From VRUE01 sp963715625 (GTDB taxonomy: Bacteria > Actinomycetota > Thermoleophilia > Solirubrobacterales > 70-9): 64,000 bases of DNA. Position numbers and translations under genes: made by a program. Numbering within the stretch: position 1 is the first letter of the stretch; every line of letters starts with the position of its first letter. The stretch covers positions 2,356,001 to 2,420,000 of the forward strand of contig OY970260.1 of the NCBI GenBank assembly GCA_963715625.1, read 5' to 3'. This document shows positions 16,886-24,718 of this stretch, piece after piece. Below the pieces are notes generated by a model. It had not been told where the DNA came from, did not search any database, and saw only the letters and a program-made list of their open reading frames with translations.

Positions 16886-17145
16886 GGTTCGAAGACGTCT
16901 TCGCTGGCGAGCTTGCTCAGGTCGCCACGACCTGAGCTGAACGCGCCGATGCAGGTGAGTGGGGGCTGCTCGCCTTCGTCTCTCGTCGAGGAGGGCGTCT
17001 CGTCGCTCGGCGCACCTCCCAGCTCATGCTCCAGTGCCTCGCGCAGGAGCTGGGGCACCGCCACCCCCCGCTCGCGGGCAGCCCGCCGAGCCCGCTCCAT
17101 GAGGTCGGCCTCTATCTCGACGCTCGTCTTCTGCGTGGCAGCCAT
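16870..17145 (-). CDS. RHH (VapB-like) antitoxin
   Basis: 91 residues from ATG 17145. The N-terminal ribbon-helix-helix (KTSVEIEADLMERARRAARE, then VAVPQLLREALEHEL) binds DNA as a dimer in this family. The C-terminal GRGDLSKLASEDVFEPRPSR resembles the toxin-wrapping tail of VapB proteins. Its stop overlaps the degenerate PIN gene, so it is an antitoxin left without a working toxin. Confidence 0.65.
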   Translation of the reverse strand: MAATQKTSVEIEADLMERARRAARERGVAVPQLLREALEHELGGAPSDETPSSTRDEGEQPPLTCIGAFSSGRGDLSKLASEDVFEPRPSR

Positions 17146-17178
17146 CGCCAACAGGGTAGCGCCCACCCCCGTTGGCGA

Positions 17179-17347
17179 GCGGCAGGCGATTCGTCGGCAC
17201 GCTGGTCTTCGCCGGGCCGCGCGCGCATGTCGACCTCGCCAACGGGCACCTTCTCATCGGTAGCTCGAAGATCGACGCGGACTTGCGCGAGATCGCGATC
17301 CTGCCGGTCCTGCGCGACCTCCTCGCCGCCCAGAAGGCCGTGGCCTA
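17179..17347 (+). pseudogene. Tyrosine integrase fragment 2
   Basis: Reads LVFAGPRAHVDLANGHLLIG and then ILPVLRDLLAAQKAVA, an abbreviated version of the fragment at 6790-7005. A deletion removed the HELCNLLWRD part between the catalytic Arg and the strand pair. Stops at 17346. A remnant of another copy of the tRNA-Gly integrase. Confidence 0.6.
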
Positions 17348-17376
17348 GGACGGGTTGCTTGCTAGCGTGCGGCGCA

Positions 17377-17724
17377 ATGAAAACGTTTCGCCTGGATCCC
17401 ACAGTAGATGGAGATCAAGCCACCGCCGTTTCCGAGGAGGTCGACAAGCTGCTGCGCGAAGGCAAGCAGGTCGCAGTGACCATTGCCGAGGAGCAGGAGC
17501 TACTCTCGCCCCAGTGGGTAGCTCGCCGGCTCGGGTTCTCGCGCCAGCACGTGAGGCGCCTGATCGATTACGGCGAGCTTGAGGCACGGCAACTTCCCGG
17601 ATCGAGCTACTGGAAGATTCCTCTGTGGTCGGTGCTCGACCTCGAGGAGCGCCGCGCCGAGAGTGATCGCCTTGCGGCCGAGTGGTCCCGCGACCTCGAT
17701 GCGATGGGCGCTCCGGCCGAGTGA
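17377..17724 (+). CDS. Orphan HTH antitoxin, paralogue of module 2
   Basis: 115 residues, highly similar to 8716-9060 throughout (acidic N-terminus, AEEQELLSPQWVARRLGFSR helix-turn-helix, DLDAMGAPAE tail). Where the PIN toxin should start (GTGA overlap) only 26 short codons follow, so the toxin is lost. It could still act on the operator of module 2, as a cross-regulating or anti-addiction antitoxin. Confidence 0.65.
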   Translation: MKTFRLDPTVDGDQATAVSEEVDKLLREGKQVAVTIAEEQELLSPQWVARRLGFSRQHVRRLIDYGELEARQLPGSSYWKIPLWSVLDLEERRAESDRLAAEWSRDLDAMGAPAE

Positions 17725-17797
17725 GCCCCGTGGCCTTGACTTCTGATCGGGATGGGGAGCGAAAGGGAATCGTCCAGATCCGCCTGGAGGGCCTAGC

Positions 17798-18523
17798 GTG
17801 ATCACCAACGAGCGTCAATACGCAATCACCCAGGCTGAGCTCCAATGCTTCGAGAAGGCGGCAGCAGAACAACAGGAGCAAGCCCCGGCCGCGGGCATCG
17901 ATCCACGCATCGGAGAGGCCATGGTCGATTCCCTGAAGGGCCAGGCAGAGACGCTTCGCGACGAAATCAAGCGCTACGAGGATTTGCGAGATGGCCGTAT
18001 CGGCCAGCGGGAGCTTGGAAGCTTGCGCGACTTCCCGACCGCCCTGATCGAGGCCCGGATCGTCGCCGGCCTCACGCAAAAGCAGCTGGGCGAGCGGCTC
18101 GAGGTCGAGGAGCAGCAGATCCAGCGCTGGGAGGCGAACCTCTACTCGGGCGTTGGGGTGGAGCGCCTTCAGGAGGTCGCCGATGCGCTCGGCATGGAAG
18201 TCAAGGAGACCGTGAGCTACGCAGCCACGCGGATCACTGTCCGGCCTGATCAGATGGACGGCGCCCCCTGCGTACGCGGCCTGCGAATCCCGGTGGCGAC
18301 CGTGGTCGGCATGGTCGCCGACGGCATGAGTGAGTCGGAGATCGTCGCCGCCCACCCGGACCTGGAGGCCGCGGACGTGCGCGCTGTGATTTCCCGCTAT
18401 CGACCCTGGCGCAATCGGGATCGCAATTTCGCTCTCGCCGGCAACTTCGAGCGCATCGACCCCGACTCTCGCCCGGTCTCGGAGATTCCCGGGGACGAGC
18501 CGATGCGCGGCTTCGGCGAGTGA
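17798..18523 (+). CDS. XRE-HTH protein fused to DUF433
   Basis: 241 residues from GTG. An N-terminal coiled coil (residues 12-65) is followed by an XRE helix-turn-helix (about 80-134, IVAGLTQKQLGERLEVEEQQ) like HigA-type antitoxins with N-terminal helices. DUF433 (about 145-200, ITVRPDQMDGAPCVRGLRIP then DGMSESEIVAAHPDL), normally a stand-alone VapB45-like antitoxin, is joined in frame. The last 40 residues are unrelated to DUF433. A free-standing DUF433 copy is at 23231-23467. Probably an antitoxin or repressor; no toxin ORF is adjacent. Confidence 0.65.
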   Translation: MITNERQYAITQAELQCFEKAAAEQQEQAPAAGIDPRIGEAMVDSLKGQAETLRDEIKRYEDLRDGRIGQRELGSLRDFPTALIEARIVAGLTQKQLGERLEVEEQQIQRWEANLYSGVGVERLQEVADALGMEVKETVSYAATRITVRPDQMDGAPCVRGLRIPVATVVGMVADGMSESEIVAAHPDLEAADVRAVISRYRPWRNRDRNFALAGNFERIDPDSRPVSEIPGDEPMRGFGE

Positions 18524-18660
18524 CACTCTGCTCGACGCGGCTCCGTTGGCCACGCTGGCCGATCCTCTCCGAGCGGGCCCAACCGCCGCCGAGATCTCCG
18601 CGGCGGCGGAGGGGTGGACTCGGCAAAGGCCGCTCGCGCCAATTGCCTTCTCGCTTTGAT

Positions 18661-20147
18661 CTCGACTTTCGCGATCTCGGGTCAGTTTGCAGGAGACCGG
18701 GCGCTGACGGCGACGGCATGACGCGCTAACACAAGAATGGGGCGACCGACGGCGAACCCCTCAGGTGTCAACGCCAAGGAGGTCACCGCCGATGCCCGCC
18801 CTGCCATCTTCGCTCAGCGCTATCGCGTCCCTGCTCCGCCCCGCCTTCAGCGCCCCGACCTTCCAGATCTTCGAGGCGCTGCTGGCGGGCTTCATCTCCC
18901 GCGTTGGCGAGCACACGGTGACCGGCATGTGGCAGGCCGCCCGGCTGGCCGGGAAGCTGCACCACAGCCGCGCCCACGACTTCTTCGCCCGCGCCGCCTG
19001 GTGCCCGGACCGCCTCGGCCTGCTCCTGCTCGATTTCCTGCTCGAGCGCTTCACCGACCCCGGCGCACCGATCACGCTCGCGGTCGATGGCACCGTCTTC
19101 GGGCGGGCCGGCCGCAAGGTCTTCGGGACGAGCTGGCACCACGACAGCGCCGCCGCGCCCAGCGGCGGCTTTCGCTTCGGCAACTGCTTCGTCGTGGTGG
19201 GCTTGGTGGTGCGCATCGGCGCCCTCGGCGAGCGCGCCTGGTGTTTGCCGGTGCTCTTCCGGCTCTGGCTGCCGACGCCAAAGCCCACGGAGGCGAGGCC
19301 GAACCCGTCAAAGCGGCCCTCCCAGCAGGAGCTGGCGGCCGGGCTTGTCGCCAAGGTGGCAGAGCGCTATCCCGAGCGGCGGGTCGACGTCCTCGGCGAC
19401 TCGGCCTTTGCCTGCAGGGCGATGGCGCCCCCCTCGGATCGCGTCACCTTGACCTCGCGGCTTCGCTCCAACGCCGTGATCCACGGCCCCAAGCCGCCGC
19501 CCACCGGGCGCCGCGGGCGGCCACGGGTCAAGGGCCGCCGGCTCGGCACGCCGGCCGAGATCGCCGCGCGGGCCAAGCCCAGCGAGTGGCGGCGCCTGCA
19601 GGTGCCCGGCCGGGGCGAGGCCTGCGCGCTCGTCGTCGAGGGCCTGTGGTACTCGGTCTTCGGCCCGCGGGCGGTGCGGGTCGTGATCGTCCGCGAGCCC
19701 TCCGACACCGAGGGCTACCGGATCGCGCTGATCAGCACCGACCTCGAGGCGGGGGCGGCCGAGATCGTCGCCCGCTACGCCGACCGCTGGTCGATCGAGG
19801 TCGCCTTCCAGGACGCCAAGCAGACGGTCGGGGTTGGCGAGGCGCGCAACCGGGTCCGCCCGGCGGTCGAGCGGACCGTGCCCTTCGGCCTGCTCTGCCA
19901 GAGCGTGGCGGTGGCCTGGTATGCGCTCAACGGGGACCCCGCGGCCGATGTCGCCCGCCGGCGGCGGATCGCGCCCTGGTACTCCCAGAAGCGCGACCCG
20001 TCGATGCTCGACGTGCTCGCCGCCCTGCGCCGCGAGCTGATCCGGGCCGAATTTCGGCAAGGAGCGGGGCGGGTGCCCTTACCGCGACAAATCAGCGCTC
20101 GCCCGTCGTCACGCCTACGGGCAGCGGCGTAGGTCACGAAAGTCGAG
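18661..20147 (+). mobile_element. IS4/IS701-like element, complete
   Basis: 1487 bp. Ends CTCGACTTTCGCGATCTCGG (18661-18680) and, inverted, CTCGACTTTCGTGACCTACG (20128-20147) match at 16 of 20 positions. A TTTGAT target duplication lies at 18655-18660 and 20148-20153. The uninterrupted relative at 25550-25590 has the flanks joined (CTTCTCGCGTTGCTCTCTAT), confirming the boundaries. It was inserted just upstream of the second ATPase promoter. Confidence 0.9.
18792..20132 (+). CDS. IS4/IS701-like transposase
   Basis: 446 residues. The ATG at 18792 is chosen because AAGGAGGT (18775-18782) precedes it by 9 bases; an in-frame start at 18765 exists. DDE residues are in LAVDGTVFGR, LGDSAFACRA and the C-terminal YADRWSIEVAFQDAKQ helix, which carries the Y-R-E-K signature of IS4-type transposases. 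All three positions are intact. It fills nearly the whole element. Confidence 0.9.
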   Translation: MPALPSSLSAIASLLRPAFSAPTFQIFEALLAGFISRVGEHTVTGMWQAARLAGKLHHSRAHDFFARAAWCPDRLGLLLLDFLLERFTDPGAPITLAVDGTVFGRAGRKVFGTSWHHDSAAAPSGGFRFGNCFVVVGLVVRIGALGERAWCLPVLFRLWLPTPKPTEARPNPSKRPSQQELAAGLVAKVAERYPERRVDVLGDSAFACRAMAPPSDRVTLTSRLRSNAVIHGPKPPPTGRRGRPRVKGRRLGTPAEIAARAKPSEWRRLQVPGRGEACALVVEGLWYSVFGPRAVRVVIVREPSDTEGYRIALISTDLEAGAAEIVARYADRWSIEVAFQDAKQTVGVGEARNRVRPAVERTVPFGLLCQSVAVAWYALNGDPAADVARRRRIAPWYSQKRDPSMLDVLAALRRELIRAEFRQGAGRVPLPRQISARPSSRLRAAA

Positions 20148-20154
20148 TTTGATC

Positions 20155-20223
20155 TCTATCAAATTATTCATATCTCTAGTGAAATCACTAGAAAGCGCTA
20201 GATATCGCTAGACTCGCGCCGAG
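20155..20223 (+). promoter_or_regulatory. CTAG-rich operator region of ATPase 2
   Basis: TCTAGTG-AAAT-CACTAGA (20175-20192) is a perfect 7-bp dyad. Two CGCTAG repeats follow, placing four CTAG tetramers at 20176, 20188, 20198 and 20208, roughly one helical turn apart. CTAG is otherwise scarce here. A partly degenerate copy is at 25571-25640. Probably an autoregulatory site ahead of the GTG start at 20224. Confidence 0.6.
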
Positions 20224-21396
20224 GTGGATCCGCTTGAGAACCCATACGCGCCAGGCGCCGGCACGCTGCCGCCCGCCCTGGTGGGGCGCGAGCGCGAGGT
20301 CGAGCGGTTCTCGTATCTGCTCGGCCGTCTCTCACGTGGCCGTAGCGAGAAGAGCCTGATCATCCACGGGCTGCGCGGGGTCGGCAAGACGGTGCTCCTC
20401 ACCGAGTTCGCGTCGCGCGCCGAGTCCGCGGGATGGAAGGCGCTCCGCCACGAGTGGCGTCGCGAGACTGACTTCCGGGTCGTCATCGCCCGGCTCGTAG
20501 GCGCCACCCTCGCCGCCTACGAGCGGGGAGGTGCGGTCCGCCGGGCACTGCGTCGAGCCCGCGGGGCACTGGGGTCGTTCACGACAACGATCAGCTCCGA
20601 GGGCCAGGTGAGCCTGGGCTTTCAGTGGGAGCCAGAGCGAGGTCTCGCCGACAGCGGCGAGCTCGAGCAGGACCTCGGCGAGCTCCTCACCGAGGTCGGG
20701 GCGCTTGCCGCCGAGACCGACTCGGGGGTGCTCCTCCTGCTGGATGAGCTGCAGATCCTTGGGGAGCCGGAACTCGAGAGTCTGGTCGCGGCGATGCACC
20801 GGATGGCGCAGCAGCAGCTGCCGGTCGGCCTCGTCGGTGCCGGCCTGCCGACCCTGCCCGGGCTGATCCTCGAGGCAAAGACCTACGCCGAGCGACTGTT
20901 TGGGTTTCCGGGTCTCGGGCCGCTCGAGCCCGAGGCCGCCGAGCGCGCCCTGCGGCTGCCGGCCGCCGAGCTCGGCGTTGACTACACCGCCGGGGCAATC
21001 GAGGCGATCCTCGCCGAGAGCGGTGGTTACCCCTACTTCTTGCAGGAGTGGGGGAAGGCTGCCTGGAACGCGGCTGCCGACAAGCAGATCGACGAGGCGG
21101 CAATCACCGTAGCGTCCGCCGAGGTTGCCGAGGAGCTCGACGAGGAGTTCTTCGGGCTCAGGGTGGGGCGCACTACCGCGGCGGAGCTTGAGCTCTGCCG
21201 CGCTCTGGCGAGCCTGGGCGAGGGACCCCGGCCGTTCCGCGAGGTGGCGCGAGGGATGGGGCGAGAGCCGAGAAGCCTCTCACCGACCCGCGCGGCCCTG
21301 ATCCGAAAGGGCCTGATCTACCCTGCGGAGCGCGGGCAGATCGCGTTCACCGTCCCACACTTCGGGCGCTACCTGGAGCGAGCTCACGAGCGCTGA
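20224..21396 (+). CDS. AAA_16-type P-loop ATPase
   Basis: 390 residues from GTG. Walker A HGLRGVGKTVLL (residues about 48-59), Walker B GVLLLLDELQ (about 173-182), a sensor region (GLVGAGLPTLPGL), an arginine-bearing lid and a C-terminal winged helix (PTRAALIRKGLIYPAERGQI). It is of the same broad class as 15185-16369 but with low identity. The CTAG operator upstream implies self-regulation. Such ATPases occur with TA and defence genes, but no partner protein is evident. Confidence 0.75.
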   Translation: MDPLENPYAPGAGTLPPALVGREREVERFSYLLGRLSRGRSEKSLIIHGLRGVGKTVLLTEFASRAESAGWKALRHEWRRETDFRVVIARLVGATLAAYERGGAVRRALRRARGALGSFTTTISSEGQVSLGFQWEPERGLADSGELEQDLGELLTEVGALAAETDSGVLLLLDELQILGEPELESLVAAMHRMAQQQLPVGLVGAGLPTLPGLILEAKTYAERLFGFPGLGPLEPEAAERALRLPAAELGVDYTAGAIEAILAESGGYPYFLQEWGKAAWNAAADKQIDEAAITVASAEVAEELDEEFFGLRVGRTTAAELELCRALASLGEGPRPFREVARGMGREPRSLSPTRAALIRKGLIYPAERGQIAFTVPHFGRYLERAHER

Positions 21397-21419
21397 AACG
21401 GGGCCCAATCGCGAGAGGG

Positions 21420-21487
21420 CATGACCGACGAGCGGCACTTCTCCTGGTCACTCGGATCCGCGAGCTTCAGCATCGGCGACAGGCTCG
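21420..21487 (+). pseudogene. Tail remnant of the MazF-like toxin
   Basis: The segment from CTGGTCACTCGGATCCGCGA to CGGCGACAGGCTCGCC aligns with the 3' end of the toxins at 15020-15070 and 29560-29606 with scattered substitutions. It is a fourth, older copy of that tail. Confidence 0.4.
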
Positions 21488-21495
21488 CCGGGCCG

Positions 21496-21600
21496 ATTGA
21501 AACCGGCCTCGTCGATTTCGGGAACTCCTGGCCGGAAGTTCCCGAAAGGACGCATATCAGCGTACATCCACGCTCATCGACGGCGGGGAGCGCCAGTTGC
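21496..21600 (+). repeat. Att-like repeat copy E, truncated
   Basis: GAAACCGG, the hairpin TTTCGGGAACT/AGTTCCCGAAA (21516-21526 and 21537-21547), GCATATC and CATCCACGCTCATCGACGG as in copy B. No tRNA core follows; the promoter region of the next TA pair begins instead. Confidence 0.7.
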
Positions 21601-21702
21601 ACTGCCCGTAAATTGCGGCCTGACGATGTTGACGCCCGCGAGGATCGTCCAGTTGATGCCGTTCGGAGCAATGCGCTCCTCACGCCATGTCAGAATGAGC
21701 CC

Positions 21703-21960
21703 ATGACCAAGGCCGATCTCCATCAGCTCGTGGACCGCCTTCCGGACCAGGCGGTCGATGGCGCGGCGATCCTGCTCCGCGAGGTAACGGATGGTCGGAT
21801 CGACCCTGAGCAGGCTTGGTTCTGGACCCGCGAGTGGCAAGAGCGCGAGCGCGAGGCAGACGAAGACCTTGCCGCCGGGCGGGTCGCGCGCTACGAGAAT
21901 GACGAGCAGTTCCTCGCCGCGCTGGACGAGCGCACGAAGCCGCTCGATGCCGACGCGTGA
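21703..21960 (+). CDS. Putative antitoxin, module 6
   Basis: 85 residues, acidic and helical (LHQLVDRLPDQAVDGAAILL, ending in DADA). It overlaps the toxin ORF by 14 bases. The LVDRLPDQ opening is common in small antitoxin-like proteins paired with ParE/RelE toxins. No obvious DNA-binding motif, so repression may need the toxin. Assignment by context. Confidence 0.6.
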   Translation: MTKADLHQLVDRLPDQAVDGAAILLREVTDGRIDPEQAWFWTREWQEREREADEDLAAGRVARYENDEQFLAALDERTKPLDADA

Positions 21961-22243
21961 AGTCCTCGCGTCGTTCTGGCGCGATTGGGACCGGCTGACG
22001 CCGCAACAGCAGCGAGCGTTCCGCGAGGCCATTGCGCAGTTCATCGCCGATCTTTCCAGCGGCGATCAGAACTTTCATCCCCGGCTCCGCGTGAAGCGGG
22101 TTCAGGGCCACCCCGGCGTCTGGGAGATGACCTGGGCCTACGATGGTCGTGCCACCTTCCAGTACGGCGCTGAGATTCACGGTGGAGAGCCCCACATCAT
22201 CTGGCGGCGAGTGGGCACTCACGCGATCTTCCGCCGCCCGTGA
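21947..22243 (+). CDS. ParE/RelE-fold-like toxin, module 6
   Basis: 98 residues from ATG 21947. Helix pair (FWRDWDRLTPQQQRAFREAI) then strands (HPRLRVKRVQGHPGVWEMTW, RATFQYG, HIIWRRVGTHAIF): the two-helix plus four-strand order of RelE-superfamily toxins, with the terminal RRVGTHAIF equivalent to the family GxHxxY/F end. It is overlapped by the antitoxin upstream. Intact reading frame. Confidence 0.7.
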   Translation: MPTREVLASFWRDWDRLTPQQQRAFREAIAQFIADLSSGDQNFHPRLRVKRVQGHPGVWEMTWAYDGRATFQYGAEIHGGEPHIIWRRVGTHAIFRRP

Positions 22244-22283
22244 GTCCTAGCGGTAGGTCCTGAGCGATGTCTACCATCAGGTG

Positions 22284-22900
22284 ATGGCTAGTGGTCCATC
22301 CTGCAACTCCGCGCACCGATCTGGCGGCTGCAAACCTTCGCCCGCCTTTGTCCTCGGTCGGCCGAATAGTCACAACTATTCGGCCTCCCTGCGTCCGCGG
22401 CGTGCTCGGTTTTCGCTCGCCATATCGGCACGGGACTTACAGGATGGACCACTAGTCCGGCATTTGTCAGTGGCACGGCGCTGAAGCGCGACCGGTTGCT
22501 TGGTGGTGTCGGCGCAAGTCTTGCCAAAGAAGTCCGTCTTGCCAGAGAAATGCAACGTGTTGGGTCGGGGTCGATCCTGCGGTCCGGCGTTGCCACACTT
22601 GCCCAGGCCGAGGCCGACCGCATGGGCACCTTCTCGATCGGCCTCAACCGCGAGACCCGAGACACCCTCACCGGCCTTGGCACTACCCGAGTCCAGGACG
22701 CCGCCGCCGCGATGTTTCCCGGCACCCGTGCGAGCGAGGCCCTACGAAGCGTGAGCCTGCTCGGCGGCACTCGCCTGACCAAAGACGCGCAGCGCATGCT
22801 CGAACGAGGCGCTGGACTCGGCGAGGTCTCCAAGGTGATGGAGCGCTACAACGCGATCCAGGCCGGTTGGATGGGGATCGGTTCCGCAGGCGCACAGTAG
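22284..22900 (+). pseudogene. Hypothetical gene interrupted by a MITE after codon 2
   Basis: Without the 162-bp MITE and one TA, the frame reads ATG GCT AGT CCG GCA and runs open to 22900, a helical protein of about 150 residues (LLGGVGASLAKEVRLAREMQ, then LTKDAQRMLERGAGLGEVSK). With the MITE in place only the TTG at 22496 or later starts could be used. The protein is not recognised. It ends 19 bases before the IS1595 fragment ORF. Confidence 0.5.
22291..22452. mobile_element. 162-bp MITE with TA target duplication
   Basis: Terminal inverted repeats GTGGTCCATCCTG (22291-22303) and CAGGATGGACCAC (22440-22452) are perfect for 13 bases and imperfect to about 38. TA duplications flank both sides (22289-22290 and 22453-22454), as for IS630/Tc1-type elements. 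The centre holds GGCCGAATAGT-CACA-ACTATTCGGCC (22360-22385). No ORF. Excision restores an open gene. Confidence 0.85.
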
Positions 22901-23130
22901 GACCCCGCGCACGTCCTCATGCCCGAGGCCCACCGCGTCGCCAGCCTGCTCAAGCGCTGGCTGCTCGGGACCCACCAGGGCGGCGTCTCCCACGAGCAGC
23001 TCGACTACTACCTCGACGAGTTCACCTTCCGCTTCAACCGCCGGCGATCACGGCATCGCGGGTTGCTCTTCTACCGCCTCCGGCGGGGCGCTCCCGCCGG
23101 CCGCTTCACTGCTCTCGCCTTCGGCTCGCT
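22898..23130 (+). mobile_element. IS1595-family transposase C-terminal remnant
   Basis: The reading AHRVASLLKRWLLGTHQGGV, then DYYLDEFTFRFNRRRSRHRG is the very conserved end of ISXO2-like (IS1595) DDE transposases. The N-terminal zinc ribbon and catalytic residues are missing. The sequence after about 23130 is unrelated. Confidence 0.7.
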
Positions 23131-23230
23131 CCGTTTCGCGGCCGGCGGCTCCGTCTCGGTTGATCAACGACATCAGGTGCTCCATTCACGCCCTCGGGGT
23201 TCAGTAATTCCCGCATCATGGGCGTCTCAC

Positions 23231-23467
23231 GTGACGTTGGCAGAGAGGGGGATCACTGTTCGGCCCGATCAGATGGGCGGCGTCCCCTGTGTGCGTGGCC
23301 TGCGAATCTCGGTGGCGACCGTTGTCGGCATGGTCGCCGACGGAATGAGCGAGTCGGAGATTCTCGTTGCCTACCCGGACCTGGAGGCCGAGGACGTGCG
23401 CGAGGCGATCCGCTATGCGGCCGAGGCCGTCCGGGAGCGTGAGCTGCCGCTTGCCGCCTCCGGGTGA
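23231..23467 (+). CDS. DUF433 (VapB45-like) antitoxin
   Basis: 78 residues from GTG 23231 in the best frame. ITVRPDQMGGVPCVRGLRIS and DGMSESEILVAYPDLEAEDV carry the family hallmarks (small winged HTH). It is closely related to the DUF433 part of 17798-18523. DUF433 antitoxins normally precede a DUF5615 PIN-like toxin; here a coupled GTG (23464) reads only MRFLTSDDA-like residues before diverging, so the toxin is gone or broken. Confidence 0.6.
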   Translation: MTLAERGITVRPDQMGGVPCVRGLRISVATVVGMVADGMSESEILVAYPDLEAEDVREAIRYAAEAVRERELPLAASG

Positions 23468-23550
23468 GGTTCCTGACCTCAGACGACGCACGCTGGAAAA
23501 GCGATGTCGAACGTCTTCAGGAAGTTGCCGCGCAGCTGGTCGCCGAAACC

Positions 23551-23780
23551 TCAGGATGAGGGCTGCGAGGCGTTGACCATCTTCTGCCGCGCCTGGGCTG
23601 TTTCGATCGCGGTGCGCTCTGCGGGGTCGAGGTCAACGGTGTGAATCTCGATCCCGTTGGCCTTCAGCGTTTCAGCCTTCCAGCCGGAAACGGAAGCCGC
23701 GGCCTCCTCGTCGGCGAACGCGAGGATCAGGCGGGCGTCGGGGCGGGCGTCGCCGATCGCGATCGCCGAGGGGGGTGAGC
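23551..23780 (-). pseudogene. Gene fragment, C-terminal end of unknown protein
   Basis: An open frame of about 75 codons (AIAIGDARPDARLILAFADE, then GIEIHTVDLDPAERTAIETA) with good codon bias but no start codon; it is cut at its 5' end by the promoter of the next TA pair. It resembles the end of a Toprim- or SAM-domain-like protein but is not identifiable. Confidence 0.35.
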
Positions 23781-23825
23781 GGATGGGGCAGAGTGCTGTG
23801 TAGCAGTTCTGCTACGATGCCCTCG

Positions 23826-24071
23826 ATGCAACGAATACCCCAGCGTGAGCTGCGCAACGATGTCTCTGCCGTCCTGCGGCGGGTGATGGCGGGCGAGCAG
23901 CTTCGCGTCACGGTGGCGGGGCGCGACGCGGCCGACCTCGTCCCGGTCGAGGATGCGCCCTCTTGGACTACCGGCTCTCGCGCGCGGGAGCTGATCGCGG
24001 CCACCCAGGCCGACGCGGGTCTGGCCGGCGAGCTGGATCGGGCCTTTCCGGATACGACCGACCAGCTCTAG
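23826..24071 (+). CDS. Phd-like antitoxin, module 8
   Basis: 81 residues. The N-terminus (QRIPQRELRNDVSAVLRRVM, then LRVTVAGRDAADLVP) is the Phd/YefM fold: a dimerising beta-alpha DNA-binding domain. The C-terminus is acidic, for neutralising the toxin. A TGCTACGAT -10-like element precedes the ATG. Followed 18 bases later by a PIN toxin. Confidence 0.75.
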   Translation: MQRIPQRELRNDVSAVLRRVMAGEQLRVTVAGRDAADLVPVEDAPSWTTGSRARELIAATQADAGLAGELDRAFPDTTDQL

Positions 24072-24089
24072 GCGGTCGGCCCCGGCAGC

Positions 24090-24479
24090 GTGCAGGCGAT
24101 CCTCGACACCTCGGTCTTCATCGCGCGCGAGCAGGAGCGCCCGCTCGGCACCTTCCCCGACCAGGTTGCGGTCAGTGTCGTGACCCTGTCGGAGCTGCGC
24201 CACGGAGTCCTCGCTGCCGGAGGCCACGAGCAGATGGCGCGGCGCCTCAGCACGCTGGAGGCGGCGCGGCAGATCGCGAAGCCGCTCCTCATCGACGAGG
24301 CGGTCGGAGACGAGCTGGCACGCCTGCGGGTCGCGCTCAAGGAGGTCGGCAGGGCGATGAAGGTGATGGACGCCTGGATCGCCGCGACCGCGATGGCCCA
24401 CGGGGCCGCAGTCTGCACACAGGACGCGGACTTCGATGCGGCGGCGGAGGCGGGCCTGCTCGAGGTTGTGCGGGTGTAG
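24090..24479 (+). CDS. VapC-like PIN toxin, module 8
   Basis: 129 residues from GTG. ILDTSVFIAREQ (first Asp), VSVVTLSELRHGVL (Glu), VMDAWIAATAMAHGA (Asp) and TQDADFDAAAEAG (last Asp) are the four acidic positions of Mg-dependent PIN RNases; all are present. VapC toxins of this class cleave tRNA or rRNA. Complete and in frame, so this pair is probably functional. Confidence 0.8.
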   Translation: MQAILDTSVFIAREQERPLGTFPDQVAVSVVTLSELRHGVLAAGGHEQMARRLSTLEAARQIAKPLLIDEAVGDELARLRVALKEVGRAMKVMDAWIAATAMAHGAAVCTQDADFDAAAEAGLLEVVRV

Positions 24480-24718
24480 GTACTTGGGGTTGGGGTGGCG
24501 TTTCGGTCAGCGACATGAGGAAGGGTCGCCGGACAAGCCAAAGCGTTGTGGCCATCGTGATCCGAACCGCAGCGATCCATGCGGACCCCGGGATCTGGAT
24601 TCCTGAAGCTTCTTCGGAAGGCTTACTGGCGTGTTTCATGTGATTGCGACCTGCCGAGCGATCAGCTTTTTCGTGAAGCTCCGAACCGGCAAATATGTGC
24701 AGGTAGGGCAGGTACGCG

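Noticed and set aside
18525..18660. Short coding-like stretch after the XRE-DUF433 gene (DTLLDAAPLATLADPL)
   Set aside because: No start codon and only about 45 codons; probably the tail of a gene lost before the IS4/IS701-like insertion, too weak to annotate.
5810..21600. CRISPR array
   Set aside because: The repeats are kilobases apart and separated by genes, with no regular spacers.
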